Shown here in pieces: positions 6,332 to 14,038 of a stretch of 44,723 bases of DNA (the stretch's first letter is position 1; each line of letters opens with the position of its first letter). The stretch is from Streptococcus mitis (lineage in GTDB: Bacteria > Bacillota > Bacilli > Lactobacillales > Streptococcaceae): NCBI RefSeq assembly GCF_946190065.1, contig NZ_CAMHZD010000020.1:1-44723 (forward strand), read 5' to 3'. The position numbers were made by a program, and so were the translations under genes. The notes below the pieces were generated by a model. The model was not told the origin of the DNA and did not search any database. It was given only the letters and a program-made list of their open reading frames with translations.

Positions 6332-6427
6332 GCTTTTCATTATAGTTCTTATGGAACTTTTTTTCTACAACAAAATAGGCTCCATAATATCCATAGGGGA
6401 TTTACCCACTACAAATAGTATAGAGCC
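6332..6427 (-). mobile_element. 96-bp remnant of an IS1167-like end
   Basis: Nearly identical, in the same orientation, to 1905-2000, the transposase-proximal end of the intact IS: GCTTTTCATTATAG..., CTACAACAAAATAGGCTCC..., ending TATAGAGCC. It keeps the terminal repeat and promoter region but no transposase codons. TTGACA at 6318 with TATAGT at 6341 forms a hybrid promoter reading rightward across the junction. The rest of this IS copy is gone, so a deletion ends at 6332. Confidence 0.85.
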
Positions 6428-6434
6428 GGTTTTA

Positions 6435-6761
6435 TTAATGTCCTGCATTTCCTAATAAGTTAACCATGACAACACCAATGATAATCAAAATTAAACCGAT
6501 AATGCTATAAACATTTAGTGTTTCTTTGAAAATCATTACTGCGATAGAGGCTGTCAAAACTAAACCGACAGCTGACCATGTTGCATAAGCTATTCCTAAA
6601 GGAATTTTTTGCATTGCTAGTGAGAGGAAATAGAAACAAACGCCATAGCTAAGTAGGGCAGAAACGGTTGGAATAGGCTTTGTAAAACCGTCTGATAATT
6701 TCAAAAGGTTAGTTCCCAATATCTCTCCTACAATGGCGATAAAAAGATAAAAGTATGACAT
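6435..6761 (-). CDS. small multidrug resistance (SMR) efflux protein
   Basis: 108 residues with four transmembrane segments (about 2-20, 30-50, 58-78, 84-103). Glu13 (FIAIVGEILGTN) corresponds to the essential E14 of EmrE. YATWSAVG carries the conserved aromatic/WS motif before helix 3. SMR proteins are proton-coupled antiporters for quaternary cations or, in the Gdx branch, guanidinium; sequence alone does not decide. GGAGGT precedes the ATG. The ~140-nt leader from a TGATATAAT box (6910-6902, minus) shows no riboswitch I can name. It sits as cargo between the IS remnant and the broken NUDIX gene. The stop lies 8 nt from the IS remnant. Confidence 0.9.
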   Translation of the reverse strand: MSYFYLFIAIVGEILGTNLLKLSDGFTKPIPTVSALLSYGVCFYFLSLAMQKIPLGIAYATWSAVGLVLTASIAVMIFKETLNVYSIIGLILIIIGVVMVNLLGNAGH

Positions 6762-6901
6762 GTCTTTAACCTCCTATATGTCATGTTTTTGCTCTAAGAG
6801 CTATTATAGCTATCCGTTTTTTATAAATCTTGGCACAAGTCATGAGAATTTGTAGTAAAACTGTGGCAGACACTTTTTCAGAACCAATAGCTGATAAGTT
6901 T

Positions 6902-6910
6902 ATTATATCA
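6902..6910 (-). promoter_or_regulatory. extended -10 upstream of the SMR gene
   Basis: Minus strand TGATATAAT with only a weak T-rich -35. It predicts a leader of ~135 nt before the SMR start. Confidence 0.45.
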
Positions 6911-7026
6911 TAAGATAAATTTTAAAAAAAGTCTTGATTTATTTCAATGTCTTGCGTGGTCTCGATTTTACTGGTAAAATTACTTTTAAGAACTTTAAAA
7001 AAGAGGTTTCTATATTTGACAAAACA

Positions 7027-7332
7027 ATGACTTGTTGTCCCGAATGTGGGCATCCTTTGGAGAAAAAATTTTTAAAAGATGAGGGAGATATTCCTTATTG
7101 TTCACAATGTGCGAGTTTTCGTTTTCCAGTCTTTAATACAGCAATTAGTGCGATTTTATTTAATGAAAAACATGATAAGATTCTCTTGATTAAGCAATAT
7201 GACATGGCTGAGCATATTTTGCTAGCTGGTTATGTGTCTAATGATATTCACAACCAATTTCTACAATCATTAAAGGCAATTAATTTAGCCTCTCTTATTA
7301 CGGATATGGGTAATAAAATTGCACAAAACTAG
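7027..7332 (+). pseudogene. truncated NUDIX hydrolase
   Basis: Residues from MTCCPECGHPLEKKF carry a four-cysteine zinc ribbon (CPEC...CSQC), then the start of a NUDIX fold (FPVFNTAISAILFNE, ILLIKQYDMAEHILLAGYVS). Just where the NUDIX box (GxxxxxExxxREUxEExGU) should follow, the frame runs into unrelated NDIHNQFLQSLK... and stops. The catalytic motif is therefore missing. There is no Shine-Dalgarno before 7027; the frame is open upstream to a TTG at 6934. Family members hydrolyse NADH or other nucleoside diphosphates; this one cannot. The break is close to the right boundary of the element. Confidence 0.75.
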
Positions 7333-7485
7333 TCCAAAACTCTTTTTAATAAGGAGTATACTTTCTAGCATTTTATAGTTACTAAAAAGTATCTAAACTT
7401 TGGAAGTGATACTAAGTTTTAAAAAATATTATGGAAAAAAAGCTTATAAAATCAATATTTCTGAGATTTAAAACTAATAATATTA
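7333..7485. other. AT-rich right end of the element, no gene seen
   Basis: Between the NUDIX fragment and the right att copy. A short frame from an ATG at 7431 reads through into the att repeat, but it has no ribosome site and its second half is translated tRNA, so it is not called. No hairpin or repeat of note. Confidence 0.5.
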
Positions 7486-7545
7486 GACTCAAAATCCAGT
7501 GTCCGCAAGGACGTGCCGGTTCGACCCCGGCCGCCGGTATAGTAT
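7486..7545 (+). repeat. attachment site copy 2 (tRNA-Leu fragment)
   Basis: Exact copy of 454-513: the anticodon-to-3' part of tRNA-Leu without the 5' half, so it cannot be a functional tRNA. It marks the right edge of the integrated element. Confidence 0.93.
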
Positions 7546-7551
7546 AGAGTT

Positions 7552-7583
7552 AAGGAACGTTGTAAATCTTCGTTCCTTTTTTA
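7552..7583 (+). terminator. displaced terminator of the tRNA cluster
   Basis: Stem AAGGAACG / CGTTCCTT with an 11-nt loop and a T tract, directly after the right att copy. Before integration it would have been the terminator behind tRNA-Leu. Confidence 0.8.
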
Positions 7584-7592
7584 TATTATTTT

Positions 7593-7601
7593 TGCTATAA
7601 T
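7593..7601 (+). promoter_or_regulatory. extended -10 of the ligase gene
   Basis: TGCTATAAT, 45 nt before the ATG at 7647. Confidence 0.55.
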
Positions 7602-7646
7602 AATAGTTATTCAAATTTTATTTAGATTATGAAAGTGTAGGGAAGT

Positions 7647-8924
7647 ATGTCTCGTTCTATCGATTTATTAAAACATCGGTATTTGAAAAATATTAAAGAA
7701 AATTCTGAATTGTTTGTCGGGATTGAGCTGGAATATCCTGTTGTAAACTTGGAAGGGGATGCTACAGATGTTGAAGTTATCAAACATTTATTCCGATATT
7801 TAGTTTCTGATTTGGATTTTACTGTCGAAAAGGTAGATAATTTTGGGACTCCTATTCAGTTAGTGAACCCATTAAGTCAGGATGCTATTTTATTTGAAGT
7901 TTCCTATACTACGATTGAGTTTGCATTTGGTAAGGCTGATACAATTCAAGAGGTCGAAAATCGTTTTAATAATTATATGGATGTAATTCAGAGAAAATTA
8001 GGCGAATCAAATCATGCTATTGTTGGCTGTGGTATCCATCCCAACTGGGATAAAAATGAGAATTGTCCAGTGGCTTATCCACGCTATCAGATGTTGATGG
8101 ATTATTTGAATATGAGTAGAAATGTTGCTAAATCAGACTTACATCATTTCCCTGAATACGGAGCGTTTATCTGTGGGAGTCAGGTACAGTTGGATGTTTC
8201 AAAGTCTAACTACTTACGAGTGATTAATGCTTTTACCCAAATTGAAGCAGTTAAGGCTTATTTATTTGCTAATTCTGAGTTTTCAGGTGAGGATTGGGAT
8301 ACGAAAATTTCAAGGGATATTTTCTGGGAAGAATCGATGCATGGTATCTATCCAGAAAACGTTGGAGTCAATGCTAAACTCTTTAAAGATGAGGATGATT
8401 TTTTTGATTATCTAGATCATTCTGCAATTTTTACTGCGGAACGTGATGGACAAACCTATTATTTTTATCCGATTCAAGCTAGGGACTATTTGGCTACATC
8501 TGAAATCCAATCATATGCTCTTAATGGGGATGAGATTCTTATTTACGCTCAAGAGAAGGATTTTGAAACTCATCGTAGTTATCAGTACCAAGACTTAACG
8601 ACTCGTGGAACAGTTGAGTTTCGTAGTGTGTGTACTCAACCTCTAGATAGAACCTTCGCTTCAGCAGCTTTTCACTTAGGATTGTTGGTTAATTTAGATA
8701 AGTTAGAAGCTTACTTAGAAACAGCACCTTTCTTTAAAGAATTTGGTCGTGATTACAAGTTTTTAAGACGGCAATTTTCTAAAAAAAATCTTATAGCTGA
8801 GGAAAAAACTGCGATTATAGAGTTTTCAAAAGACTTACTCCTTCTAGCTGAGGAAGGACTGGAGATGAGAAATAAGCAAGAAATGACCTACTTACAGGCT
8901 TTGAAAGAAGAATTGGGCCTATAA
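7647..8924 (+). CDS. GCS2-type glutamate-cysteine ligase-like enzyme
   Basis: 425 residues. The N-terminal FVGIELEYPVV is the glutamate-binding acidic motif of gamma-glutamylcysteine ligases. VGCGIHPNWD and CGSQVQLDVS match the conserved histidine/glycine strands, and TRGTVEFRSVCTQPL the C-terminal ER(S) segment. The family condenses an amino group with the gamma-carboxyl of glutamate using ATP. Whether cysteine is the real partner, or whether the cell makes glutathione at all, is not shown; no gshB-like gene is near. AGGGAAGT precedes the ATG. First chromosomal gene to the right of the element; transcribed alone. Confidence 0.82.
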   Translation: MSRSIDLLKHRYLKNIKENSELFVGIELEYPVVNLEGDATDVEVIKHLFRYLVSDLDFTVEKVDNFGTPIQLVNPLSQDAILFEVSYTTIEFAFGKADTIQEVENRFNNYMDVIQRKLGESNHAIVGCGIHPNWDKNENCPVAYPRYQMLMDYLNMSRNVAKSDLHHFPEYGAFICGSQVQLDVSKSNYLRVINAFTQIEAVKAYLFANSEFSGEDWDTKISRDIFWEESMHGIYPENVGVNAKLFKDEDDFFDYLDHSAIFTAERDGQTYYFYPIQARDYLATSEIQSYALNGDEILIYAQEKDFETHRSYQYQDLTTRGTVEFRSVCTQPLDRTFASAAFHLGLLVNLDKLEAYLETAPFFKEFGRDYKFLRRQFSKKNLIAEEKTAIIEFSKDLLLLAEEGLEMRNKQEMTYLQALKEELGL

Positions 8925-8959
8925 TTTCTCTTACAAAAGGAGAATTTTCTGAAAAATCA

Positions 8960-8968
8960 TGATATAAT
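8960..8968 (+). promoter_or_regulatory. extended -10 of thrC
   Basis: TGATATAAT. It overlaps an in-frame ATG at 8967, which rules that ATG out as the thrC start. Confidence 0.65.
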
Positions 8969-8999
8969 GTATGAGACTATAGATAAAGGACAGAGAGTA

Positions 9000-10484
9000 A
9001 TGACATTAGTTTATCAATCAACGCGTGATGCCAACAATACAGTAACTGCTAGTCAAGCTATTTTGCAAGGTTTGGCGACGGACGGTGGTTTGTTTACACC
9101 GCTTACTTATCCAAAGGTAGATTTGGACTTTGACAAATTGAAAGATGCTTCTTACCAGGAAGTTGCTAAGTTAGTTTTGTCAGCATTTTTAGATGACTTT
9201 ACAGCTGAGGAGTTGGACTACTGTATCAACAATGCCTACGATAGCAAGTTTGATATTCCAGCTATAGCGCCTTTGGTGAAATTAGACGGCCAATACAATT
9301 TGGAACTGTTCCATGGTTCAACAATTGCTTTTAAGGATATGGCCTTGTCTATTTTGCCATACTTTATGACAACAGCTGCTAAGAAGCATGGTTTGGAGAA
9401 CAAGATTGTCATCTTAACAGCGACATCTGGTGATACTGGGAAAGCTGCTATGGCAGGGTTTGCGGATGTGCCTGGAACTGAGATTATCGTCTTTTATCCA
9501 AAGGATGGTGTCAGCAAGGTTCAAGAGTTGCAAATGACTACTCAGACTGGTGATAATACTCATGTTATCGCTATTGATGGTAACTTTGATGATGCTCAAA
9601 CAAATGTGAAGCATATGTTTAACGATGTAGCCCTTCGTGAAAAGTTGGCTACCAATAAACTGCAATTTTCATCTGCCAACTCTATGAATATCGGTCGTTT
9701 GGTGCCACAGATTGTTTATTATGTTTATGCCTATGCTCAGTTGGTTAAGACTGGTGAGATTGTGGCTGGTGATAAGGTCAACTTCACAGTACCAACAGGA
9801 AATTTTGGAAATATCTTGGCTGCCTTTTATGCTAAGCAAATTGGTCTACCAGTTGGCAAATTAATCTGTGCTTCAAATGACAACAATGTTTTGACAGACT
9901 TTTTCAAGACACGTGTTTACGACAAGAAACGTGAGTTTAAAGTGACTACTAGTCCATCTATGGATATTTTGGTATCTTCAAACTTGGAGCGTTTGATTTT
10001 CCATCTTTTAGGTAATGATGCGGTTAAAACAGCTGAACTTATGAATGCCTTGAACAAGCAAGGACAATATGAGTTGACAGACTTTGATGCAGAGATTTTG
10101 GACCTCTTTGCAGCTGAATATGCGACTGAGGAAGAAACGGCAGCAGAAATCAAGCGTGTTTATGAGGCAGATTCTTATATCGAGGATCCACATACGGCGG
10201 TTGCCTCGGCAGTTTATAAGAAATACCAAGCGGCTACTGGCGATGTGACTAAGACAGTGATTGCTTCAACAGCGAGTCCATACAAGTTCCCAGTGGTTGC
10301 AGTAGAAGCTGTAACAGGTAAAGTAGGCTTGACTGACTTTGAAGCCTTGGCTCAATTACATGATATTTCAGGAGTTGCAGTGCCACCAGCAGTTGATGGC
10401 CTAGAAACGGCTCCAGTTCGTCATAAAACAACAGTGGCAGCTGCTGACATGCAAGCAGCGGTTGAGGCTTATCTAGGACTTTAA
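9000..10484 (+). CDS. thrC: threonine synthase
   Basis: 494 residues from MTLVYQSTRDANN. A PLP enzyme that converts O-phosphohomoserine to threonine, the last step of the pathway. The PLP lysine is in FHGSTIAFKDMAL, the phosphate-binding loops are LTATSGDTGKAA and the PTGNFGN segment, and the long fold type II form is of normal length. The start is the ATG with AAAGGA 9 nt upstream. The more upstream in-frame ATG (8967) is inside the promoter. Monocistronic, ended by the hairpin at 10497. Confidence 0.96.
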   Translation: MTLVYQSTRDANNTVTASQAILQGLATDGGLFTPLTYPKVDLDFDKLKDASYQEVAKLVLSAFLDDFTAEELDYCINNAYDSKFDIPAIAPLVKLDGQYNLELFHGSTIAFKDMALSILPYFMTTAAKKHGLENKIVILTATSGDTGKAAMAGFADVPGTEIIVFYPKDGVSKVQELQMTTQTGDNTHVIAIDGNFDDAQTNVKHMFNDVALREKLATNKLQFSSANSMNIGRLVPQIVYYVYAYAQLVKTGEIVAGDKVNFTVPTGNFGNILAAFYAKQIGLPVGKLICASNDNNVLTDFFKTRVYDKKREFKVTTSPSMDILVSSNLERLIFHLLGNDAVKTAELMNALNKQGQYELTDFDAEILDLFAAEYATEEETAAEIKRVYEADSYIEDPHTAVASAVYKKYQAATGDVTKTVIASTASPYKFPVVAVEAVTGKVGLTDFEALAQLHDISGVAVPPAVDGLETAPVRHKTTVAAADMQAAVEAYLGL

Positions 10485-10496
10485 GACAGAGGAAGT

Positions 10497-10530
10497 AAAC
10501 TCGGTTGGGAAACCAACTGAGTTTCTTTTC
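10497..10530 (+). terminator. terminator after thrC
   Basis: 12-bp stem AAACTCGGTTGG / CCAACTGAGTTT (one G-U) around a GAAA tetraloop, then CTTTTC. Confidence 0.88.
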
Positions 10531-10544
10531 ATCAGGAGGAAGGA

Positions 10545-11825
10545 TTGTTTAGGAAAAATAAAGACATTCTGAATATTGCATTGCCAGCTATGGGTGAAAA
10601 CTTTTTGCAGATGCTCATGGGGATGGTGGACAGTTACTTGGTCGCTCACTTGGGTTTAATCGCTATTTCGGGTGTTTCAGTGGCTGGCAATATTATCACG
10701 ATTTACCAGGCAATTTTCATCGCTTTGGGAGCTGCTATTTCCAGCGTTATTTCAAAAAGTTTGGGGCAGAAGGATCAGTCCAAGCTAGCCTATCATGTGA
10801 CTGAGTCGTTGAAAATTACTTTACTATTAAGTTTCCTTTTAGGAGTTTTGTCCATCTTTGCTGGGCAAGAGATGATAGGACTCTTGGGGACGGAGAGGGA
10901 TGTAGCTGAGAGTGGTGGGCTCTACCTATCTTTGGTGGGTGGATCAATTGTTCTCTTGGGCTTGATGTCCAGTTTGGGGGCCTTGATTCGTGCAGCGCAT
11001 AATCCACGTCTACCTCTCTATGTTAGTCTTTTATCCAATGCCTTGAATATTCTCTTTTCCAGTCTAGCTATTTTTGTCCTTGATATGGGTATAGCGGGTG
11101 TTGCTTGGGGGACTATCTTGTCTCGCTTAGTCGGTCTTGGAATTTTATGGTCGCAATTAAAGTTGCCTTTTGAGAAACCGACTTTTGGTTTAGATAAGGA
11201 ACTATTGACCTTAGCTTTGCCAGCAGCTGGAGAGCGGCTCATGATGCGGGCTGGAGATGTCGTGATCATTGCCTTGGTTGTTTCTTTTGGAACGGAGGCA
11301 GTTGCTGGGAATGCAGTCGGAGAAGTCTTGACCCAGTTTAACTACATGCCTGCCTTTGGCGTCGCTACGGCAACGGTCATGCTGGTGGCTCGAGCAGTTG
11401 GAGAGGATAATTGGGAAAGAGTAGCTAGTTTGAGCAAGCAAACTTTTTGGCTTTCTCTGGTCCTCATGTTACCCTTGACCTTCAGTATCTATGCTTTGGG
11501 TATACCACTCACTCATCTCTATACGACTGATTCTTTAGCGGTGGAGGCTAGTGTTTTAGTGACACTTTTTTCACTACTTGGTACTCCTATGACGATAGGA
11601 ACAGTCATCTATACAGCAGTCTGGCAGGGTTTGGGCAATGCTCGGCTTCCCTTTTATGCGACAAGTATAGGAATGTGGTGTATCCGCATTGGAACAGGAT
11701 ATCTGATGGGGATTGTGCTTGGTTGGGGCTTGCCTGGTATTTGGACCGGAACCCTTTTGGATAATGGTTTTCGTTGGTTATTTCTACGTTACCGTTACCA
11801 GCGTTATATGAGCTTGAAAGGATAG
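10545..11825 (+). CDS. MATE family efflux transporter
   Basis: 426 residues with about 12 transmembrane segments in two similar halves (starts ILNIALPAMGENFLQML; second half LTLALPAAGERLMMRAGD). This is the MatE fold, DinF/NorM-like, exporting drugs or metabolites by Na+ or H+ antiport; the substrate is unknown. The start is TTG with AGGAGGA 4-10 nt upstream, and no ATG is better placed. The HAD gene follows 3 nt after the stop, so the two are an operon. Confidence 0.9.
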   Translation: MFRKNKDILNIALPAMGENFLQMLMGMVDSYLVAHLGLIAISGVSVAGNIITIYQAIFIALGAAISSVISKSLGQKDQSKLAYHVTESLKITLLLSFLLGVLSIFAGQEMIGLLGTERDVAESGGLYLSLVGGSIVLLGLMSSLGALIRAAHNPRLPLYVSLLSNALNILFSSLAIFVLDMGIAGVAWGTILSRLVGLGILWSQLKLPFEKPTFGLDKELLTLALPAAGERLMMRAGDVVIIALVVSFGTEAVAGNAVGEVLTQFNYMPAFGVATATVMLVARAVGEDNWERVASLSKQTFWLSLVLMLPLTFSIYALGIPLTHLYTTDSLAVEASVLVTLFSLLGTPMTIGTVIYTAVWQGLGNARLPFYATSIGMWCIRIGTGYLMGIVLGWGLPGIWTGTLLDNGFRWLFLRYRYQRYMSLKG

Positions 11826-11828
11826 GAA

Positions 11829-12449
11829 ATGCAAAAAACAGCTTTTATTTGGGATTTAGACGGGACTTTATTGGACTCTTATGAGGCGATTTTATCAGGG
11901 ATTGAGGAGACCTATGCTCAATTTTCTATTCCTTATAATAAAGAGAAGGTGAGGGAGTTTATTCTCAAGTATTCTGTTCAGGATTTGCTTGTGCAGGTGG
12001 CGGAAGAGAGAAAACTGGATGTGGAAGTGCTCAATCAGGTGCGTGCCCAGAGTTTGGCTGAAAAGAATGCTCAGGTAGTTTTGATGCCAGGTGCGCGTGA
12101 TGTGCTAGCTTGGGCAGAGGAAGCAGGAATTCAGCAGTTTGTTTACACTCATAAGGGAGATAATGCTCTTACCATTCTCAGAGATTTGGGGTTGGAGTCC
12201 TATTTTACAGAGATTCTAACCAATCAAAGTGGCTTTGCGCGAAAGCCCAGTCCAGAAGCAGCTGCATATCTGATAGATGAGTATCAGTTGAATCTTGATA
12301 ATACTTATTATATAGGGGATCGGACTCTGGATGTGGAATTTGCCCAGAATAGTGGGATTCAAAGCATCAACTTTTTAGAGTCGTCTTATGAAGGCAATCA
12401 CAGGATTCAAGAGTTAGCAGATATTACTTATATTTTTGAGAGCAAGTAA
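11829..12449 (+). CDS. HAD-superfamily phosphatase (PGP-like)
   Basis: 206 residues. Motif I DLDGTLLDSY (D10, D12), helical cap, motif II VYTHKG, motif III lysine in ARKPSPEA, motif IV IGDRTLDVEFA. The alpha-helical C1 cap places it with phosphoglycolate phosphatase-like enzymes. The substrate is unknown. It is translationally linked to the MATE gene (AAAGGA lies in the end of that gene). Confidence 0.9.
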   Translation: MQKTAFIWDLDGTLLDSYEAILSGIEETYAQFSIPYNKEKVREFILKYSVQDLLVQVAEERKLDVEVLNQVRAQSLAEKNAQVVLMPGARDVLAWAEEAGIQQFVYTHKGDNALTILRDLGLESYFTEILTNQSGFARKPSPEAAAYLIDEYQLNLDNTYYIGDRTLDVEFAQNSGIQSINFLESSYEGNHRIQELADITYIFESK

Positions 12450-12482
12450 CGAGAAGATTGTGTCAGTTTTGTGACAGAGACC

Positions 12483-12560
12483 TAACAAACTATTTCAAGT
12501 AACCGAGTTTGTTACAAGGAATAGACAGTTCTGTTAAATAGGCCCAAGAGGGCTTTTTTT
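12483..12560 (+). terminator. hairpins before the LysM gene
   Basis: TAACAAACT (12483-12491) pairs with AGTTTGTTA (12506-12514), without a T tract. Further on, GGCCC AAGA GGGCT (12541-12554) is followed by seven Ts, a weak intrinsic terminator for the MATE-HAD operon. Confidence 0.55.
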
Positions 12561-12614
12561 CTGCATTTTTTGTGTTATGATAGACAGGTATTCATTTGAA
12601 AGGAATAGGAAAGA

Positions 12615-13727
12615 ATGAAGAAAAGAATATTATTAGCTTCAACAGTAGCCTTGTCATTTGCCCCAGTATTGGCAACTCAAGCAGAAGAAGTTCTTTGGAC
12701 TGCACGTAGTGTTGAGCAAATCCAAAATGATTTGACTAAAACGGACAACAAAACAAGTTATACAGTACAGTATGGTGATACCTTGAGCACAATTGCAGAA
12801 GCCTTGGGTGTAGATGTCACAGTTCTTGCGAATTTGAATAAAATCACTAATATGGACTTGATTTTCCCAGAAACTGTTTTGACAACGACTGTCAATGAAG
12901 CTGAAGAAGTAACGGAAGTTGAAATTCAAACACCTCAAGCAGATTCTAGTGAAGAAGTGACAACTGCGACAGCAGATTTGACAACCAATCAAGTGACCGT
13001 TGATGATCAAACTGTTCAAGTTGCAGACCTTTCTCAACCAATTGCCGAAGCTCCAAAAGCAGTAGAGACTACAAGTGCAAAAGAAGTAGCATCAAGTTCA
13101 GAAGTTGCAGAAGTAGCTCCTCAGGCAACGACTCCAGCTGAGAAAGAGGAAACACAAGCCAGCCCTCAAGCTGCTTCAACAGTGGAACCAACTACAACAC
13201 CAGTAGAAGAAAAAGCACCTGAAACAACTGCAACAAGTTCAGAAGAAGCAAAAGAAGCCTCATCAAGTGAAGCTACAACAGCAGTTTCTACTTATCAACC
13301 AGAAGAGACGAAGATAGTTTCAACAACTTATGCAGCTCCAGCTGCGCCCGATTATGCTGGACTTGCAGTAGCAAAATCTGAAAATGCAGGCCTTCAACCA
13401 CAAACAGCTGCCTTTAAAGAAGAAATTGCCAACTTGTTTGGAATCACATCCTTTAGTGGTTACCGTCCAGGAGACAGTGGAGATCACGGAAAAGGTTTGG
13501 CTATCGACTTTATGGTACCAGAAGGATCAGAACTAGGGGATAAGATTGCGGAATACGCTATTCAAAACATGGCTAGCCGTGGAATTAGTTACATTATTTG
13601 GAAACAACGTTTCTATGCTCCATTCGATAGCAAATATGGACCAGCTAATACTTGGAACCCAATGCCAGACCGTGGTAGCGTGACAGAAAACCACTATGAC
13701 CACGTTCACGTTTCAATGAATGGATAA
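12615..13727 (+). CDS. secreted LysM protein with C-terminal M15-like domain (Spr1875-type)
   Basis: 370 residues. Signal peptide 1-23 (MKKRILLASTVALSFAPVLA, cut near TQA-EE). LysM at ~48-91 (SYTVQYGDTLSTIAEALGV) binds peptidoglycan. About 150 residues of Thr/Ala/Glu-rich low-complexity linker follow. The C-terminal ~120 residues (SGYRPGDSGDHGKGLAIDF ... HYDHVHVSMNG) have the H...D...HxH pattern of the M15/DUF-type peptidase fold. Synteny and architecture match pneumococcal Spr1875/SP_2063, which belongs to the WalRK (VicRK) regulon (remembered). I did not find a clean WalR box. TTATGAT at 12575 is the likely -10. It acts at the cell wall; catalytic activity is inferred. Confidence 0.9.
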   Translation: MKKRILLASTVALSFAPVLATQAEEVLWTARSVEQIQNDLTKTDNKTSYTVQYGDTLSTIAEALGVDVTVLANLNKITNMDLIFPETVLTTTVNEAEEVTEVEIQTPQADSSEEVTTATADLTTNQVTVDDQTVQVADLSQPIAEAPKAVETTSAKEVASSSEVAEVAPQATTPAEKEETQASPQAASTVEPTTTPVEEKAPETTATSSEEAKEASSSEATTAVSTYQPEETKIVSTTYAAPAAPDYAGLAVAKSENAGLQPQTAAFKEEIANLFGITSFSGYRPGDSGDHGKGLAIDFMVPEGSELGDKIAEYAIQNMASRGISYIIWKQRFYAPFDSKYGPANTWNPMPDRGSVTENHYDHVHVSMNG

Positions 13728-13751
13728 ATCAGACTTTGTAATATCATTTTG

Positions 13752-13802
13752 ACGAATGAGATCTAGATTTCGTGATAGAAAGCGATTCTCGTTCGTTTTT
13801 TT
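13752..13802 (+). terminator. terminator after the LysM gene
   Basis: ACGAATGAGA / TCTCGTTCGT, 10 bp with one G-U, a 25-nt loop, then a long T tract. Confidence 0.8.
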
Positions 13803-13809
13803 CTTTGTC

Positions 13810-13913
13810 ATACTCTTCGAAAATCTCTTCAAACCACGTCAGTTTCGCCTTGCCGTACTCAAGTATAGCCTGCGGCTAGCTTCCTAGTTTGCTCTTTGAT
13901 TTTCATTGAGTAT
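13810..13913. repeat. BOX element lacking boxB (A-C type)
   Basis: 104 bp bounded by ATACTC...GAGTAT. The left part contains AAACCACGTCAG..CGCCTTGCCGTA, the boxA core (the BOX-A1R primer site of pneumococcal typing, with TTT in place of GCG). The right part GCGGCTAGCTTCCTAGTTTG is boxC. The boxB module (ACTGACTTCGTCAG) is absent. BOX repeats are non-coding, mobile and folded when transcribed. It fills most of the 311-nt gap between the LysM gene and marR; the rest is AT-rich promoter DNA for marR. Confidence 0.88.
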
Positions 13914-14038
13914 CAATATGAATGGAAAATGGGAAGTTACCATTTTGTAATGATTGAAGCAACATTCTTGCAATCTATTTTACTTTATATTATACTTGAT
14001 TAGTCAATTATTGATAAGTCAACAGAAAGAAGGAAGAA

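Larger units (their letters stand above)
454..7545. mobile_element. small integrative element in tRNA-Leu(CAA)
   Basis: The region between the two 60-bp direct repeats is ~7.0 kb. It holds, in leftward order, a hypothetical gene (5032-5505), a Rep_trans initiator (3795-4991), a hypothetical gene (3406-3792), a DUF3173 protein (3152-3346) and an integrase (2015-3148), with a divergent repressor (5825-6271). An IS inserted at 587-2000. A fragment of the same IS, an SMR exporter and a broken NUDIX gene occupy the other end. No type IV secretion, coupling ATPase or phage structural gene is visible. It therefore looks like a plasmid-like or mobilisable element rather than a full ICE or prophage. 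Known: Rep/MobT plus tyrosine integrase sets are common in streptococcal integrative mobilisable elements. Inferred: the element excises as a circle and may need a helper. Confidence 0.85.

Noticed and set aside
6762-6901. Guanidine or other riboswitch in the SMR leader
   Set aside because: The leader is long enough, but I could not match any riboswitch consensus or a terminator/antiterminator pair.
7486-7545. Second tRNA-Leu gene
   Set aside because: Only the anticodon-to-3' part is present; the 5' acceptor and D-arm are missing. It is an att copy.
7431-7548. Short frame from ATG 7431 running into the att repeat
   Set aside because: No ribosome site and half of its codons are tRNA sequence.
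8967-8999. Longer N-terminus for threonine synthase
   Set aside because: The ATG overlaps the TATAAT box and the added residues are not family-like.
12483-12540. WalR box before the LysM gene
   Set aside because: TGTTAC and TGTTAA occur but 22 nt apart, and the middle site does not fit TGTNAN-N5-TGTNAN.
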